This document shows positions 12,720 to 22,000 of a stretch of 64,000 bases of DNA, one piece after another. This DNA is from Eutreptiella sp. 'Long Island Sound 2002' (taxonomy: Eukaryota > Euglenozoa > Euglenophyceae > Eutreptiales > Eutreptiaceae), in contig OZ038380.1 of assembly GCA_964036045.1 (NCBI GenBank), forward strand, positions 8,145,913 through 8,209,912. Reading direction: 5' to 3'. Position 1 is the first letter of the stretch. Every line of letters begins with the position of its first letter. The position numbers and the translations under genes are program-made. The notes beneath the pieces are model-generated. The model saw only the letters and a program-made list of their open reading frames with translations, was not told the DNA's origin and searched no databases.

Positions 12720-12743
12720 CTGTGAGGAAAGAAAAGGCAAATG
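12720..12743 (-). promoter_or_regulatory. Probable 3' splice acceptor upstream of the SAP frame, copy 1
   Basis: Read on the minus strand, a pyrimidine-rich stretch (TTTGCCTTTTCTTTCCTCAC) leads into CAG and then GTATGCTCC, and the SAP frame is open from that point. This is a textbook acceptor context. It suggests the ATG at 12697 is not necessarily the true start and that a 5' exon lies further right or outside the element. Confidence 0.5.
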
Positions 12744-12841
12744 GGGGAGAGGGTGGGGGCATAGCAAAGGTCAGCTCACTGGGTGCACCAGGCACAAACA
12801 GTGAACCGTACGAGACAAAGTTTTTCTACTACGCCAAGACC

Positions 12842-12893
12842 ACGTTTTTTAACTAAAAAAAAAAAAAAATCTTGTCTGCTAAAAAACGTCCTG
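12842..12893. repeat. Right terminal inverted repeat and fold-back, element copy 1
   Basis: The right terminal repeat is 12880-12893. Just inside it, ACGTTTTTTA at 12842-12851 is the inverse of TAAAAAACGT at 12880-12889, giving a 10-bp stem with a 28-nt loop. ACGTTTTTTAACT followed by A15 also looks like a direct copy of the left terminus (ACGTTTTTTAATTGAG plus A12). Confidence 0.75.
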
Positions 12894-14352
12894 TTCTGCA
12901 CAAAGGCTGCATGGCCAAGACCGAGCCAGTTTTGGGGCACAGTGGCCACAATGTGGGGCACAAACTGTGAGTGCAGCATTGCCGCAAAAAACACATGGTG
13001 AGACCCCAGTTTTGTGTGCAATAATGATTTACCACAGTCCAACCATGACTTCTGCACAAAGGCTGCATGGCCAAGACCGAGCCAGTTTTGGGGCACAGTG
13101 GCCACAATGTGGGGCACAAACTGTGAGTGCAGCATTGCCGCAAAAAACACATGGTGAGACCCCTGTTTTGTGTGCAATAATGATTTACCACAGTCCAACC
13201 ATGACTTCTGCACAAAGGCTGCATGGCCAAGACCGAGCCAGTTTTGGAGCATTGTGACCACACTGTGGGGCACAAACTGTGAGTGCAGCATTGCCGCAAA
13301 AAACACATGCTGAGACCCCAGTTTTGTGTGCAATAATGATTTACCACAGTCCAATCATGACTTCTGCACAAAGGCTGCATGGCCAAGACCGAGCCAGTTT
13401 TGGGGCATTGTGACCACAATGTGGGGCACAAACAGTGAGTGCAGCATTGCCGCAAAAAACACACGGTGAGACCCCAGTCTTGTGTGTAATAATGATTTAC
13501 CACAGTCCAACCATGACTTCTGCACAAAAACTGCATGCCCAAGACCGAGCCAGCTTTGGGGCACAGTGGCCACAATGTGGGGCACAAACTGTGAGTGCAG
13601 CATTGCCGCAAAAAACACATGGTGAGACCCCTGTTTTGTGTGCAATAATGATTTACCACAGTGCAACCATGACTTCTGCACAAAGGCTGCATGGCCAAGA
13701 CCGAGCCAGTTTTGGAGCATTGTGACCGAAATGTGCGGCACAAACTGTGAGTGCAGCATTGCCGCAAAAAACACATGGTGAGACCCCTGTTTTGTGTGCA
13801 ATAATGATTTACCACAGTCCAACCATGACTTCTGCACAAAGGCTGCATGGCCAAGACCGAGCCAGTTTTGGAGCATTGTGACCACACTGTGGGGCACAAA
13901 CTGTGAGTGCAGCATTGCCGCAAAAAACACATGCTGAGACCCCAGTTTTGTGTGCAATAATGATTTACCACAGTCCAATCATGACTTCTGCACAAAGGCT
14001 GCATGGCCAAGACCGAGCCAGTTTTGGGGCATTGTGACCACAATGTGGGGCACAAACAGTGAGTGCAGCATTGCCGCAAAAAACACATGGTTAGACCCCA
14101 GTCTTGTGTGTAACAATGATTTACCACAGTCCAACCATGACTTCTGCACAAAGGCTGCATGGCCAAGACCGAGCCAGTTTTGGAGCATTGTGACCACACT
14201 GTGGGGCACAAACTGTGAGTGCAGCATTGCCGCAAAAAACACATGCTGAGACCCCAGTTTTGTGTGCAATAATGATTTACCACAGTCCAATCATGACTTC
14301 TGCACAAAGGCTGCATGGCCAAGACCGAGCCAGTTTTGGAGCATTGTGACCA
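12894..14352. repeat. 156-bp satellite array between elements 1 and 2
   Basis: Nine complete monomers plus about 55 bp, colinear with 10209-11667. It starts at monomer base 55 (TTCTGCACAAAGG) and ends at about base 110 (GTGACCA). No gene seen. Confidence 0.95.
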
Positions 14353-14444
14353 CAGGACGTTTTTTAATTGAGAAAAAAAAAAAAAAGCAGGAGCGTCTGG
14401 TTACCAGCCATTTTTACATAGTGGGCACTGTAGTTGTTATTTCT

Positions 14445-14654
14445 TGGTGGCCTCTGGATGGTTGCTGTTCTTTTCTGGTGGCCTCTGGATGGTTGCTGTT
14501 CTTTCCTGGTGGCCTCTGGATGGTTGCTGTTCTTTCCTGGTGGCCTCTGGATGGTTGCTGTTATTTCCTGGTGGCCCCTGGATGGTTGCTGTTATTTCCT
14601 GGTGGCCTCTGGATGGTTGCTGTTGTTTCCTGGTAGCCTCTGGATGGTTGCTGT
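14445..14654. repeat. 31-bp minisatellite, seven units, in element copy 2
   Basis: Same seven-unit structure and unit order as copy 1, including the GGCCCCTGG fifth unit and GGTAGCC last unit. The first unit reads TTGCTGTTC, where copy 1 has TTGCTCTTC. Confidence 0.95.
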
Positions 14655-14715
14655 AATCTGTACTAAGCAATCTGCAAGCATTGAAACTCAGATTCACATA
14701 AACCATTCACTGTGG

Positions 14716-15384
14716 TCACTTCTTGCCGAAATGTGCAATGACCCTCTGCAAAAGGTCACTCTTGCACCCGCGCACGTTCAGCGCATGACCACGGCAAATA
14801 GACCGCAATTCCTGGACAGTCCATTCATGGATGGTACGCTGCGCAATCGCCTTGCGGACAGCACTGTCCACACCATACTGAAAATTCAAATACGTTGACA
14901 CCCTCACAGGCTCAGGTTGCATGGGTGGGGTTGCAACAGGTTCCACAGGGGTAAGACACGTAACGTAACATGTCACGTAACTGAAGACGCGCTCACAGGA
15001 GCATGAAGATGCCTCCACCCATTCTTCCACACCCTCTGCCTGGACCCACTCTCCCTCTGAAAACCGCTTTTCAAGGTCTGCTACAAGAGCGCGAAGGAAA
15101 TGGAGACGGGAGCCGCGCACAGGGCTGGACTGTGGGTCAAAGGCAAGCTGATCCTCCCAGCCCCCCGGAACAACATGCGTTTGCATGCTAATAAGCTGTG
15201 TACAAAGTACTTTAACCATGCCACGTACAACATTGATTCTGAGGTCCGATTTCCGCTGAGCCAGTTTACTGGTCACGCAAACCACCTCAAAAACATCACA
15301 GAAAAAAGCGCAGGTCACCCCCCCCCCCCCCTGCAAGCAGGCACACAAAGCATATCTGGCAATCTCAGCAAAATCGGAGGACAT
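14716..15384 (-). CDS. SAP-domain protein, 222 codons, element copy 2
   Basis: Intact frame of the same length as copy 1 and identical to copy 3 in the translation. It has Asp in LVADLEKRF, the probable ancestral state since two of three copies share it. The C-terminal SAP-type segment (residues 184-222) and the Gly4 run encoded by 14 G are unchanged. The frame is again open upstream to a splice-acceptor-like site at 15407. Three intact copies are expected from recent duplication alone, so intactness is not by itself evidence of selection. Confidence 0.6.
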   Translation of the reverse strand: MSSDFAEIARYALCACLQGGGGVTCAFFCDVFEVVCVTSKLAQRKSDLRINVVRGMVKVLCTQLISMQTHVVPGGWEDQLAFDPQSSPVRGSRLHFLRALVADLEKRFSEGEWVQAEGVEEWVEASSCSCERVFSYVTCYVTCLTPVEPVATPPMQPEPVRVSTYLNFQYGVDSAVRKAIAQRTIHEWTVQELRSICRGHALNVRGCKSDLLQRVIAHFGKK

Positions 15385-15406
15385 TGATGTGCACAGGGGA
15401 GCATAC

Positions 15407-15430
15407 CTGTGAGGAAAGAAAAGGCAAATG
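15407..15430 (-). promoter_or_regulatory. Probable 3' splice acceptor upstream of the SAP frame, copy 2
   Basis: Same pyrimidine tract plus CAG|GTATG context as at 12720, in the duplicated element. Confidence 0.5.
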
Positions 15431-15581
15431 GGGGAGAGGGTGGGGGCATAGCAAAGGTCAGCTCACTGGGTGCACCAGGCACAGAAAGTGAACCGTACGA
15501 GACAAAGTTTTTCTACTACGTCAAGACCACGTTTTTTAACTAAAAAAAAAAAAAAAATCTTGTCTGCTAAAAAACGTCCTG

Positions 15582-17820
15582 TTCTGCACAAAGGCTGCAT
15601 GGCCAAGACCGAGCCAGTTTTGGGGCACAGTGGCCACAATGTGGGGCACAAACTGTGAGTGCAGCATTGCCGCAAAAAACACATGGTGAGACCCCAGTTT
15701 TGTGTGCAATAATGATTTACCACAGTCCAACCATGACTTCTGCACAAAGGCTGCATGGCGGAGACCGAGCCAGCTTTGGGGCACAGTGGCCACAATGTGG
15801 GGCACAAACTGTGAGTGCAGCATTGCCGCAAAAAACACATGGTGAGACCCCTGTTTTGTGTGCAATAATGATTTACCACAGTCCAACCATGACTTCCTCA
15901 CAAAGGCTGCATGGCCAAGACCGAGCCAGTTTTGGAGCATTGTGACCACACTGTGGGGCACAAACTGTGAGTGCAGCATTGCCGCAAAAAACACATGCTG
16001 AGACCCCAGTTTTGTGTGTAATAATGATTTACCACAGTCCAACCATGACTTCTGCAAAAAAACTGCATGGCCAAGACCGAGCCAGTTTTGGGGCACAGTG
16101 GCCACAATGTGGGGCACAAACTGTGAGTGCAGCATTGCCGCAAAAAACACATGGTTAGACCCCAGTTTTGTGTGCAATAATGATTTACCACAGTGCAACC
16201 ATGACTTCTGCACAAAGGCTGCATGGCCAAGACCGAGCCAGTTTTGGAGCATTGTGACCACAATGTGCGGCACAAACTGTGAGTGCAGCATTGCCGCAAA
16301 AAACACATGGTGAGACCCCTGTTTTGTGTGCAAAACTGATTTACCACAGTCCAACCATGACTTCTGCACAAAGGCTGCATGGCCAAGACCGAGCCAGTTT
16401 TGGGGCACAGTGGCCACAATGTGGGGCACAAACTGTGAGTGCAGCATTGCCGCAAAAAACACATGGTGAGACCCCAGTTTTGTGTGCAATAATGATTTAC
16501 CACAGTCCAACCATGACTTCTGCACAAAGGCTGCATGGCCAAGACCGAGCCAGTTTTGGGGCACAGTGGCCACAATGTGGGGCACAAACTGTGAGTGCAG
16601 CATTGCCGCAAAAAACACATGGTGAGACCCCTGTTTTGTGTGCAATAATGATTTACCACAGTCCAACCATGACTTCTGCACAAAGGCTGCATGGCCAAGA
16701 CCGAGCCAGTTTTGGAGCATTGTGACCACACTGTGGGGCACAAACTGTGAGTGCAGCATTGCCGCAAAAAACACATGCTGAGACCCCAGTTTTGTGTGCA
16801 ATAATGATTTACCACAGTCCAATCATGACTTCTGCACAAAGGCTGCATGGCCAAGACCGAGCCAGTTTTGGGGCATTGTGACCACAATGTGGGGCACAAA
16901 CAGTGAGTGCAGCATTGCCGCAAAAAACACACGGTGAGACCCCAGTCTTGTGTGTAATAATGATTTACCACAGTCCAACCATGACTTCTGCACAAAAACT
17001 GCATGCCCAAGACCGAGCCAGCTTTGGGGCACAGTGGCCACAATGTGGGGCACAAACTGTGAGTGCAGCATTGCCGCAAAAAACACATGGTGAGACCCCT
17101 GTTTTGTGTGCAATAATGATTTACCACAGTGCAACCATGACTTCTGCACAAAGGCTGCATGGCCAAGACCGAGCCAGTTTTGGAGCATTGTGACCGAAAT
17201 GTGCGGCACAAACTGTGAGTGCAGCATTGCCGCAAAAAACACATGGTGAGACCCCTGTTTTGTGTGCAATAATGATTTACCACAGTCCAACCATGACTTC
17301 TGCACAAAGGCTGCATGGCCAAGACCGAGCCAGTTTTGGAGCATTGTGACCACACTGTGGGGCACAAACAGTGAGTGCAGCATTGCCGCAAAAAAAACAT
17401 GCTGAGACCCCAGTTTTGTGTGCAATAATGATTTACCACAGTCCAATCATGACTTCTGCACAAAGGCTGCATGGCCAAGACCGAGCCAGTTTTGGGGCAT
17501 TGTGACCACAATGTGGGGCACAAACAGTGAGTGCAGCATTGCCGCAAAAAACACATGGTTAGACCCCAGTCTTGTGTGTAACAATGATTTACCACAGTCC
17601 AACCATGACTTCTGCACAAAGGCTGCATGGCCAAGACCGAGCCAGTTTTGGAGCATTGTGACCACACTGTGGGGCACAAACTGTGAGTGCAGCATTGCCG
17701 CAAAAAACACATGCTGAGACCCCAGTTTTGTGTGCAATAATGATTTACCACAGTCCAATCATGACTTCTGCACAAAGGCTGCATGGCCAAGACCGAGCCA
17801 GTTTTGGGGCATTGTGACCA
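15582..17820. repeat. 156-bp satellite array between elements 2 and 3
   Basis: Fourteen monomers plus about 55 bp. The right-hand part (from about 16360) matches the 1459-bp flank of the other elements. The extra five monomers next to element 2 include private variants GGCGGAGACC (near 15758), GACTTCCTCAC (near 15890) and GTGTGCAAAACTG (near 16326). No gene seen. Confidence 0.95.
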
Positions 17821-17910
17821 CAGGACGTTTTTTAATTGAGAAAAAAAAAAAAGCAGGAGCGTCTGGTTACCAGCCATTTTTACATAGTGGGCACTGTAGT
17901 TGTTATTTCT

Positions 17911-18120
17911 TGGTGGCCTCTGGATGGTTGCTGTTCTTTTCTGGTGGCCTCTGGATGGTTGCTGTTCTTTCCTGGTGGCCTCTGGATGGTTGCTGTTCTT
18001 TCCTGGTGGCCTCTGGATGGTTGCTGTTATTTCCTGGTGGCCCCTGGATGGTTGCTGTTATTTCCTGGTGGCCTCTGGATGGTTGCTGTTGTTTCCTGGT
18101 AGCCTCTGGATGGTTGCTGT
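17911..18120. repeat. 31-bp minisatellite, seven units, in element copy 3
   Basis: Seven units in the same order as copies 1 and 2. The first unit matches copy 2 (TTGCTGTTC). Confidence 0.95.
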
Positions 18121-18181
18121 AATCTGTACTAAGCAATCTGCAAGCATTGAAACTCAGATTCACATAAACCATTCACTGTGG

Positions 18182-18850
18182 TCACTTCTTGCCGAAATGT
18201 GCAATGACCCTCTGCAAAAGGTCACTCTTGCACCCGCGCACGTTCAGCGCATGACCACGGCAAATAGACCGCAATTCCTGGACAGTCCATTCATGGATGG
18301 TACGCTGCGCAATCGCCTTGCGGACAGCACTGTCCACACCATACTGAAAATTCAAATACGTTGACACCCTCACAGGCTCAGGTTGCATGGGTGGGGTTGC
18401 AACAGGTTCCACAGGGGTAAGACACGTAACGTAACATGTCACGTAACTGAAGACGCGCTCACAGGAGCATGAAGATGCCTCCACCCATTCTTCCACACCC
18501 TCTGCCTGGACCCACTCTCCCTCTGAAAACCGCTTTTCAAGGTCTGCTACAAGAGCGCGAAGGAAATGGAGACGGGAGCCGCGCACAGGGCTGGACTGTG
18601 GGTCAAAGGCAAGCTGATCCTCCCAGCCCCCCGGAACAACATGCGTTTGCATGCTAATAAGCTGTGTACAAAGTACTTTAACCATGCCACGTACAACATT
18701 GATTCTGAGGTCCGATTTCCGCTGAGCCAGTTTACTGGTCACGCAAACCACCTCAAAAACATCACAGAAAAAAGCGCAGGTCACCCCCCCCCCCCCCTGC
18801 AAGCAGGCACACAAAGCATATCTGGCAATCTCAGCAAAATCGGAGGACAT
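18182..18850 (-). CDS. SAP-domain protein, 222 codons, element copy 3
   Basis: Intact frame with the same translation as copy 2: Cys-rich N-terminal part, Gly4 from a 14-G run, acidic middle, short Pro-rich linker and C-terminal SAP-type segment at residues 184-222. A splice-acceptor-like site lies 23 bp upstream of the ATG. It could be a host gene exon captured by a transposon, or the accessory gene of a larger autonomous element whose transposase has been lost; the sequence does not decide between these. Confidence 0.6.
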   Translation of the reverse strand: MSSDFAEIARYALCACLQGGGGVTCAFFCDVFEVVCVTSKLAQRKSDLRINVVRGMVKVLCTQLISMQTHVVPGGWEDQLAFDPQSSPVRGSRLHFLRALVADLEKRFSEGEWVQAEGVEEWVEASSCSCERVFSYVTCYVTCLTPVEPVATPPMQPEPVRVSTYLNFQYGVDSAVRKAIAQRTIHEWTVQELRSICRGHALNVRGCKSDLLQRVIAHFGKK

Positions 18851-18872
18851 TGATGTGCACAGGGGAGCATAC

Positions 18873-18896
18873 CTGTGAGGAAAGAAAAGGCAAATG
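18873..18896 (-). promoter_or_regulatory. Probable 3' splice acceptor upstream of the SAP frame, copy 3
   Basis: Same pyrimidine tract plus CAG|GTATG context as in the other two copies. Confidence 0.5.
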
Positions 18897-19047
18897 GGGG
18901 AGAGGGTGGGGGCATAGCAAAGGTCAGCTCACTGGGTGCACCAGGCACAGAAAGTGAACCGTACGAGACAAAGTTTTTCTACTACGTCAAGACCACGTTT
19001 TTTAACTAAAAAAAAAAAAAAAATCTTGTCTGCTAAAAAACGTCCTG

Positions 19048-22000
19048 TTCTGCACAAAGGCTGCATGGCCAAGACCGAGCCAGTTTTGGGGCACAGTGGC
19101 CACAATGTGGGGCACAAACTGTGAGTGCAGCATTGCCGCAAAAAACACATGGTGAGACCCCAGTTTTGTGTGCAATAATGATTTACCACAGTCCAACCAT
19201 GACTTCTGCACAAAGGCTGCATGGCGGAGACCGAGCCAGCTTTGGGGCACAGTGGCCACAATGTGGGGCACAAACTGTGAGTGCAGCATTGCCGCAAAAA
19301 ACACATGGTGAGACCCCTGTTTTGTGTGCAATAATGATTTACCACAGTCCAACCATGACTTCCTCACAAAGGCTGCATGGCCAAGACCGAGCCAGTTTTG
19401 GAGCATTGTGACCACACTGTGGGGCACAAACTGTGAGTGCAGCATTGCCGCAAAAAACACATGCTGAGACCCCAGTTTTGTGTGCAATAATGATTTACCA
19501 CAGTCCAATCATGACTTCTGCACAAAGGCTGCATGGCCAAGACCGAGCCAGTTTTGGGGCATTGTGACCACAATGTGGGGCACAAACAGTGAGTGCAGCA
19601 TTGCCGCAAAAAACACACGGTGAGACCCCAGTCTTGTGTGTAATAATGATTTACCACAGTCCAACCATGACTTCTGCACAAAGGCTGCATGGCCAAGACC
19701 GAGCCAGTTTTGGAGCATTGTGACCACAATGTGCGGCACAAACTGTGAGTGCAGCATTGCCGCAAAAAACACATGGTGAGACCCCTGTTTTGTGTGCAAA
19801 ACTGATTTACCACAGTCCAACCATGACTTCTGCACAAAGGCTGCATGGCCAAGACCGAGCCAGTTTTGGAGCATTGTGACCACACTGTGGGGCACAAACT
19901 GTGAGTGCAGCATTGCCGCAAAAAACACACTTTGAGACCCCTGTTTTGTGTGCAATAATGATTTACCACAGTCCAATCATGACCTCTGCACAAAGGCTGC
20001 ATGGCCAAGACCGAGCCAGTTTTGGGGCATTGTGACCACAATGTGGGGCACAAACAGTGAGTGCAGCATTGCCGCAAAAAACACATGGTGAGACCCCAGT
20101 CTTTTGTGTAACAATGCTTTACCACAGTCCAACCATGACTTCTGCACAAAGGCTGCATGGCCAAGACCGAGCCAGTTTTGGAGCATTGTGACCACAATGT
20201 GGGGCACAAACAGTGAGTGCAGCATTGCCGCAAAAAAGACATGGTTAGACCCCTGTTTTGTGTGCAATAATGATTTACCACAGTGCAACCATGACTTCTG
20301 CACAAAGGCTGCATGCCCAAGACCGAGCCAGTTTTGGAGCATTGTGACCACACTGTGGGGCACAAACTGTGAGTGCAGCATTGCCGCAAAAAACACATGC
20401 TGAGACCCCAGTTTTGTGTGCAATAATGATTTACCACAGTCCAATCATGACTTCTGCACAAAGGCTGCATGGCCAAGACCGGGCCAGTTTTGGGGCATTG
20501 TGACCACAATGTGGGGCACAAACAGTGAGTGCAGCATTGCCGCAAAAAACACATGGTGAGACCCCAGTCTTGTGTGTAACAATGATTTACCACAGTCCAA
20601 CCATGACTTCTGCACAAAGGCTGCATGGCCAAGACCGAGCCAGTTTTGGGGCACAGTGGCTACAATGTGGGGCACAAACTGTGAGTGCAGCATTGCCGCA
20701 AAAAAGACATGGTGAGACCCCTGTTTTGTGTGCAATAATGATTTACCACAGTGCAACCATGACTTCTGCACAAAGGCTGCATGGCCAAGACCGAGCCAGT
20801 TTGGGAGCATTGTGACCACAATGTGGGGCACAAACTGTGAGTGCAGCATTGCCGCAAAAAACACATGGTGAGACCCCAGTTTTGTGTGCAATAATGATTT
20901 ACCACAGTCCAATCATGACTTCTGCACAAAGGCTGCATGGCCAAGACCGAGCCAGTTTTGGGGCATTGTGACCACAATGTGGGGCACAAACTGTGAGTGC
21001 AGCATTGCCGCAAAAAACACATGGTGAGACCCCAGTCTTGTGTGTAATAATGATTTACCACAGTCAAACCATGACTTCTGCACAAAAACTGCATGGCTAA
21101 GACCGAGCCAGTTTTGGGGCACAGTGGCCACAATGTGGGGCACAAACTGTGAGTGCAGCATTGCCGCAAAAAACAGATGCTGAGACCCCAGTTTTGTGTG
21201 CAATAATGATTTACCACAGTCCAATCATGACTTCTGCACAAAGGCTGCATGGCCAAGACCGAGCCAGTTTTGGGGCATTGTGACCACAATGTGGGGCACA
21301 AACTGTGAGTGCAGCATTGCCGCAAAAAACACATGGTGAGACCCCAGTCTTGTGTGTAATAATGATTTACCACAGTCCAACCATGACTGCTGCACAAAGG
21401 CTGCATGGCCAAGACCGAGCCAGTTTTGGAGCATTGTGACCACACTGTGGGGCACAAACTGTGAGTGCAGCATTGCCGCAAAAAACACATGGTGAGACCC
21501 CGGTTTTGTGTGCAATAATGATTTACCACAGTCCAATCATGACTTCTGCACAAAGGCTGCATGGCCAAGACCGAGCCAGTTTTGGGGCATTGTGACCACA
21601 ATGTGGGGCACAAACAGTGAGTGCAGCATTGCCGCAAAAAACACACGGTGAGACCCCAGTCTTGTGTGTAATAATGATTTACCACAGTCCAACCATGACT
21701 TCTGCACAAAGGCTGCATGGCCAAGACCGAGCCAGTTTTGGGGCACAGTGGCCACAATGTGGGGCACAAACTGTGAGTGCAGCATTGCCGCAAAAAACAC
21801 ATGGTGAGACCCCTGTTTTGTGTGCAATAATGATTTACCACAGTGCAACCATGACTTCTGCACAAAGACTGCATGGCCAAGACCGAGCCAGTTTTGGAGC
21901 ATTGTGACCACAATGTGCGGCACAAACTGTGAGTGCAGCATTGCCGCAAAAAACACATGGTGAGACCCCTGTTTTGTGTGCAATAATGATTTACCACAGT

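Larger units (their letters stand above)
11668..12893. mobile_element. Non-satellite insert with terminal inverted repeats, copy 1
   Basis: A 1226-bp sequence unrelated to the satellite interrupts the array. It begins CAGGACGTTTTTTA and ends with the exact reverse complement, which is the signature of a DNA transposon or its non-autonomous derivative. From left to right it holds an A12 run, the 31-bp minisatellite (11758-11967), a minus-strand SAP-domain reading frame (12029-12697), a probable 3' splice site and an A15 run. No transposase was recognised and no target-site duplication is visible: the left flank stops near monomer base 110 and the right flank resumes at base 55. The CAGG..CCTG ends superficially resemble hAT elements, but that assignment is not supported without an 8-bp duplication. 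This copy is the outlier of the three at several substitutions. Confidence 0.75.
14353..15581. mobile_element. Non-satellite insert with terminal inverted repeats, copy 2
   Basis: A 1229-bp copy with the same layout and termini as copy 1. Terminal repeats are 14353-14366 and 15568-15581. It differs from copy 1 by A-run lengths (14 and 16 A against 12 and 15) and a handful of substitutions, including GACTGC to GGTCTGC-type change in the SAP frame, CAAACAGTG to CAGAAAGTG near 15481 and ACGCCAAGACC to ACGTCAAGACC near 15520. It shares these states with copy 3, which makes copies 2 and 3 the most recent pair. Confidence 0.75.
10209..19047. repeat. Three-copy segmental amplification of satellite plus inserted element
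   Basis: Each unit is satellite flank followed by the 1.23-kb element. Flank 10209-11667 (1459 bp) plus element 1 is repeated as flank 12894-14352 (also 1459 bp) plus element 2, a 2685-bp period. The third unit has a 2239-bp flank (15582-17820), that is 1459 + 780 bp, five extra monomers, and gives a 3468-bp period. Satellite variants beside the elements (GAAATGTGCGGCAC, GACCACACTG, ACTGCATGCCC) are copied along with them. The copies therefore arose by duplication of array DNA, most simply unequal exchange, and not by three transpositions. Confidence 0.92.
17821..19047. mobile_element. Non-satellite insert with terminal inverted repeats, copy 3
   Basis: A 1227-bp copy. Terminal repeats are 17821-17834 and 19034-19047. 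Internally it matches copy 2 at the diagnostic substitutions (ACGTCAAGACC, CAGAAAGTG, Asp in the SAP frame). The satellite to its right (19048 to about 19480) matches that right of copy 2, including GGCGGAGACC near 19224 and GACTTCCTCAC near 19361. Copies 2 and 3 were therefore duplicated together with at least 420 bp of right flank. Confidence 0.75.

Noticed and set aside
11683-12870. A-runs at the element ends as a retrotransposon poly(A) tail
   Set aside because: There are A runs near both ends, each inside a perfect terminal inverted repeat, with no reverse transcriptase, no AATAAA before the run and no target-site duplication. A TIR element fits better.
11668-19047. hAT-family transposon assignment from the CAGG..CCTG ends
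   Set aside because: Only the first bases agree. There is no 8-bp target-site duplication and no hAT transposase sequence, so the superfamily is left open.
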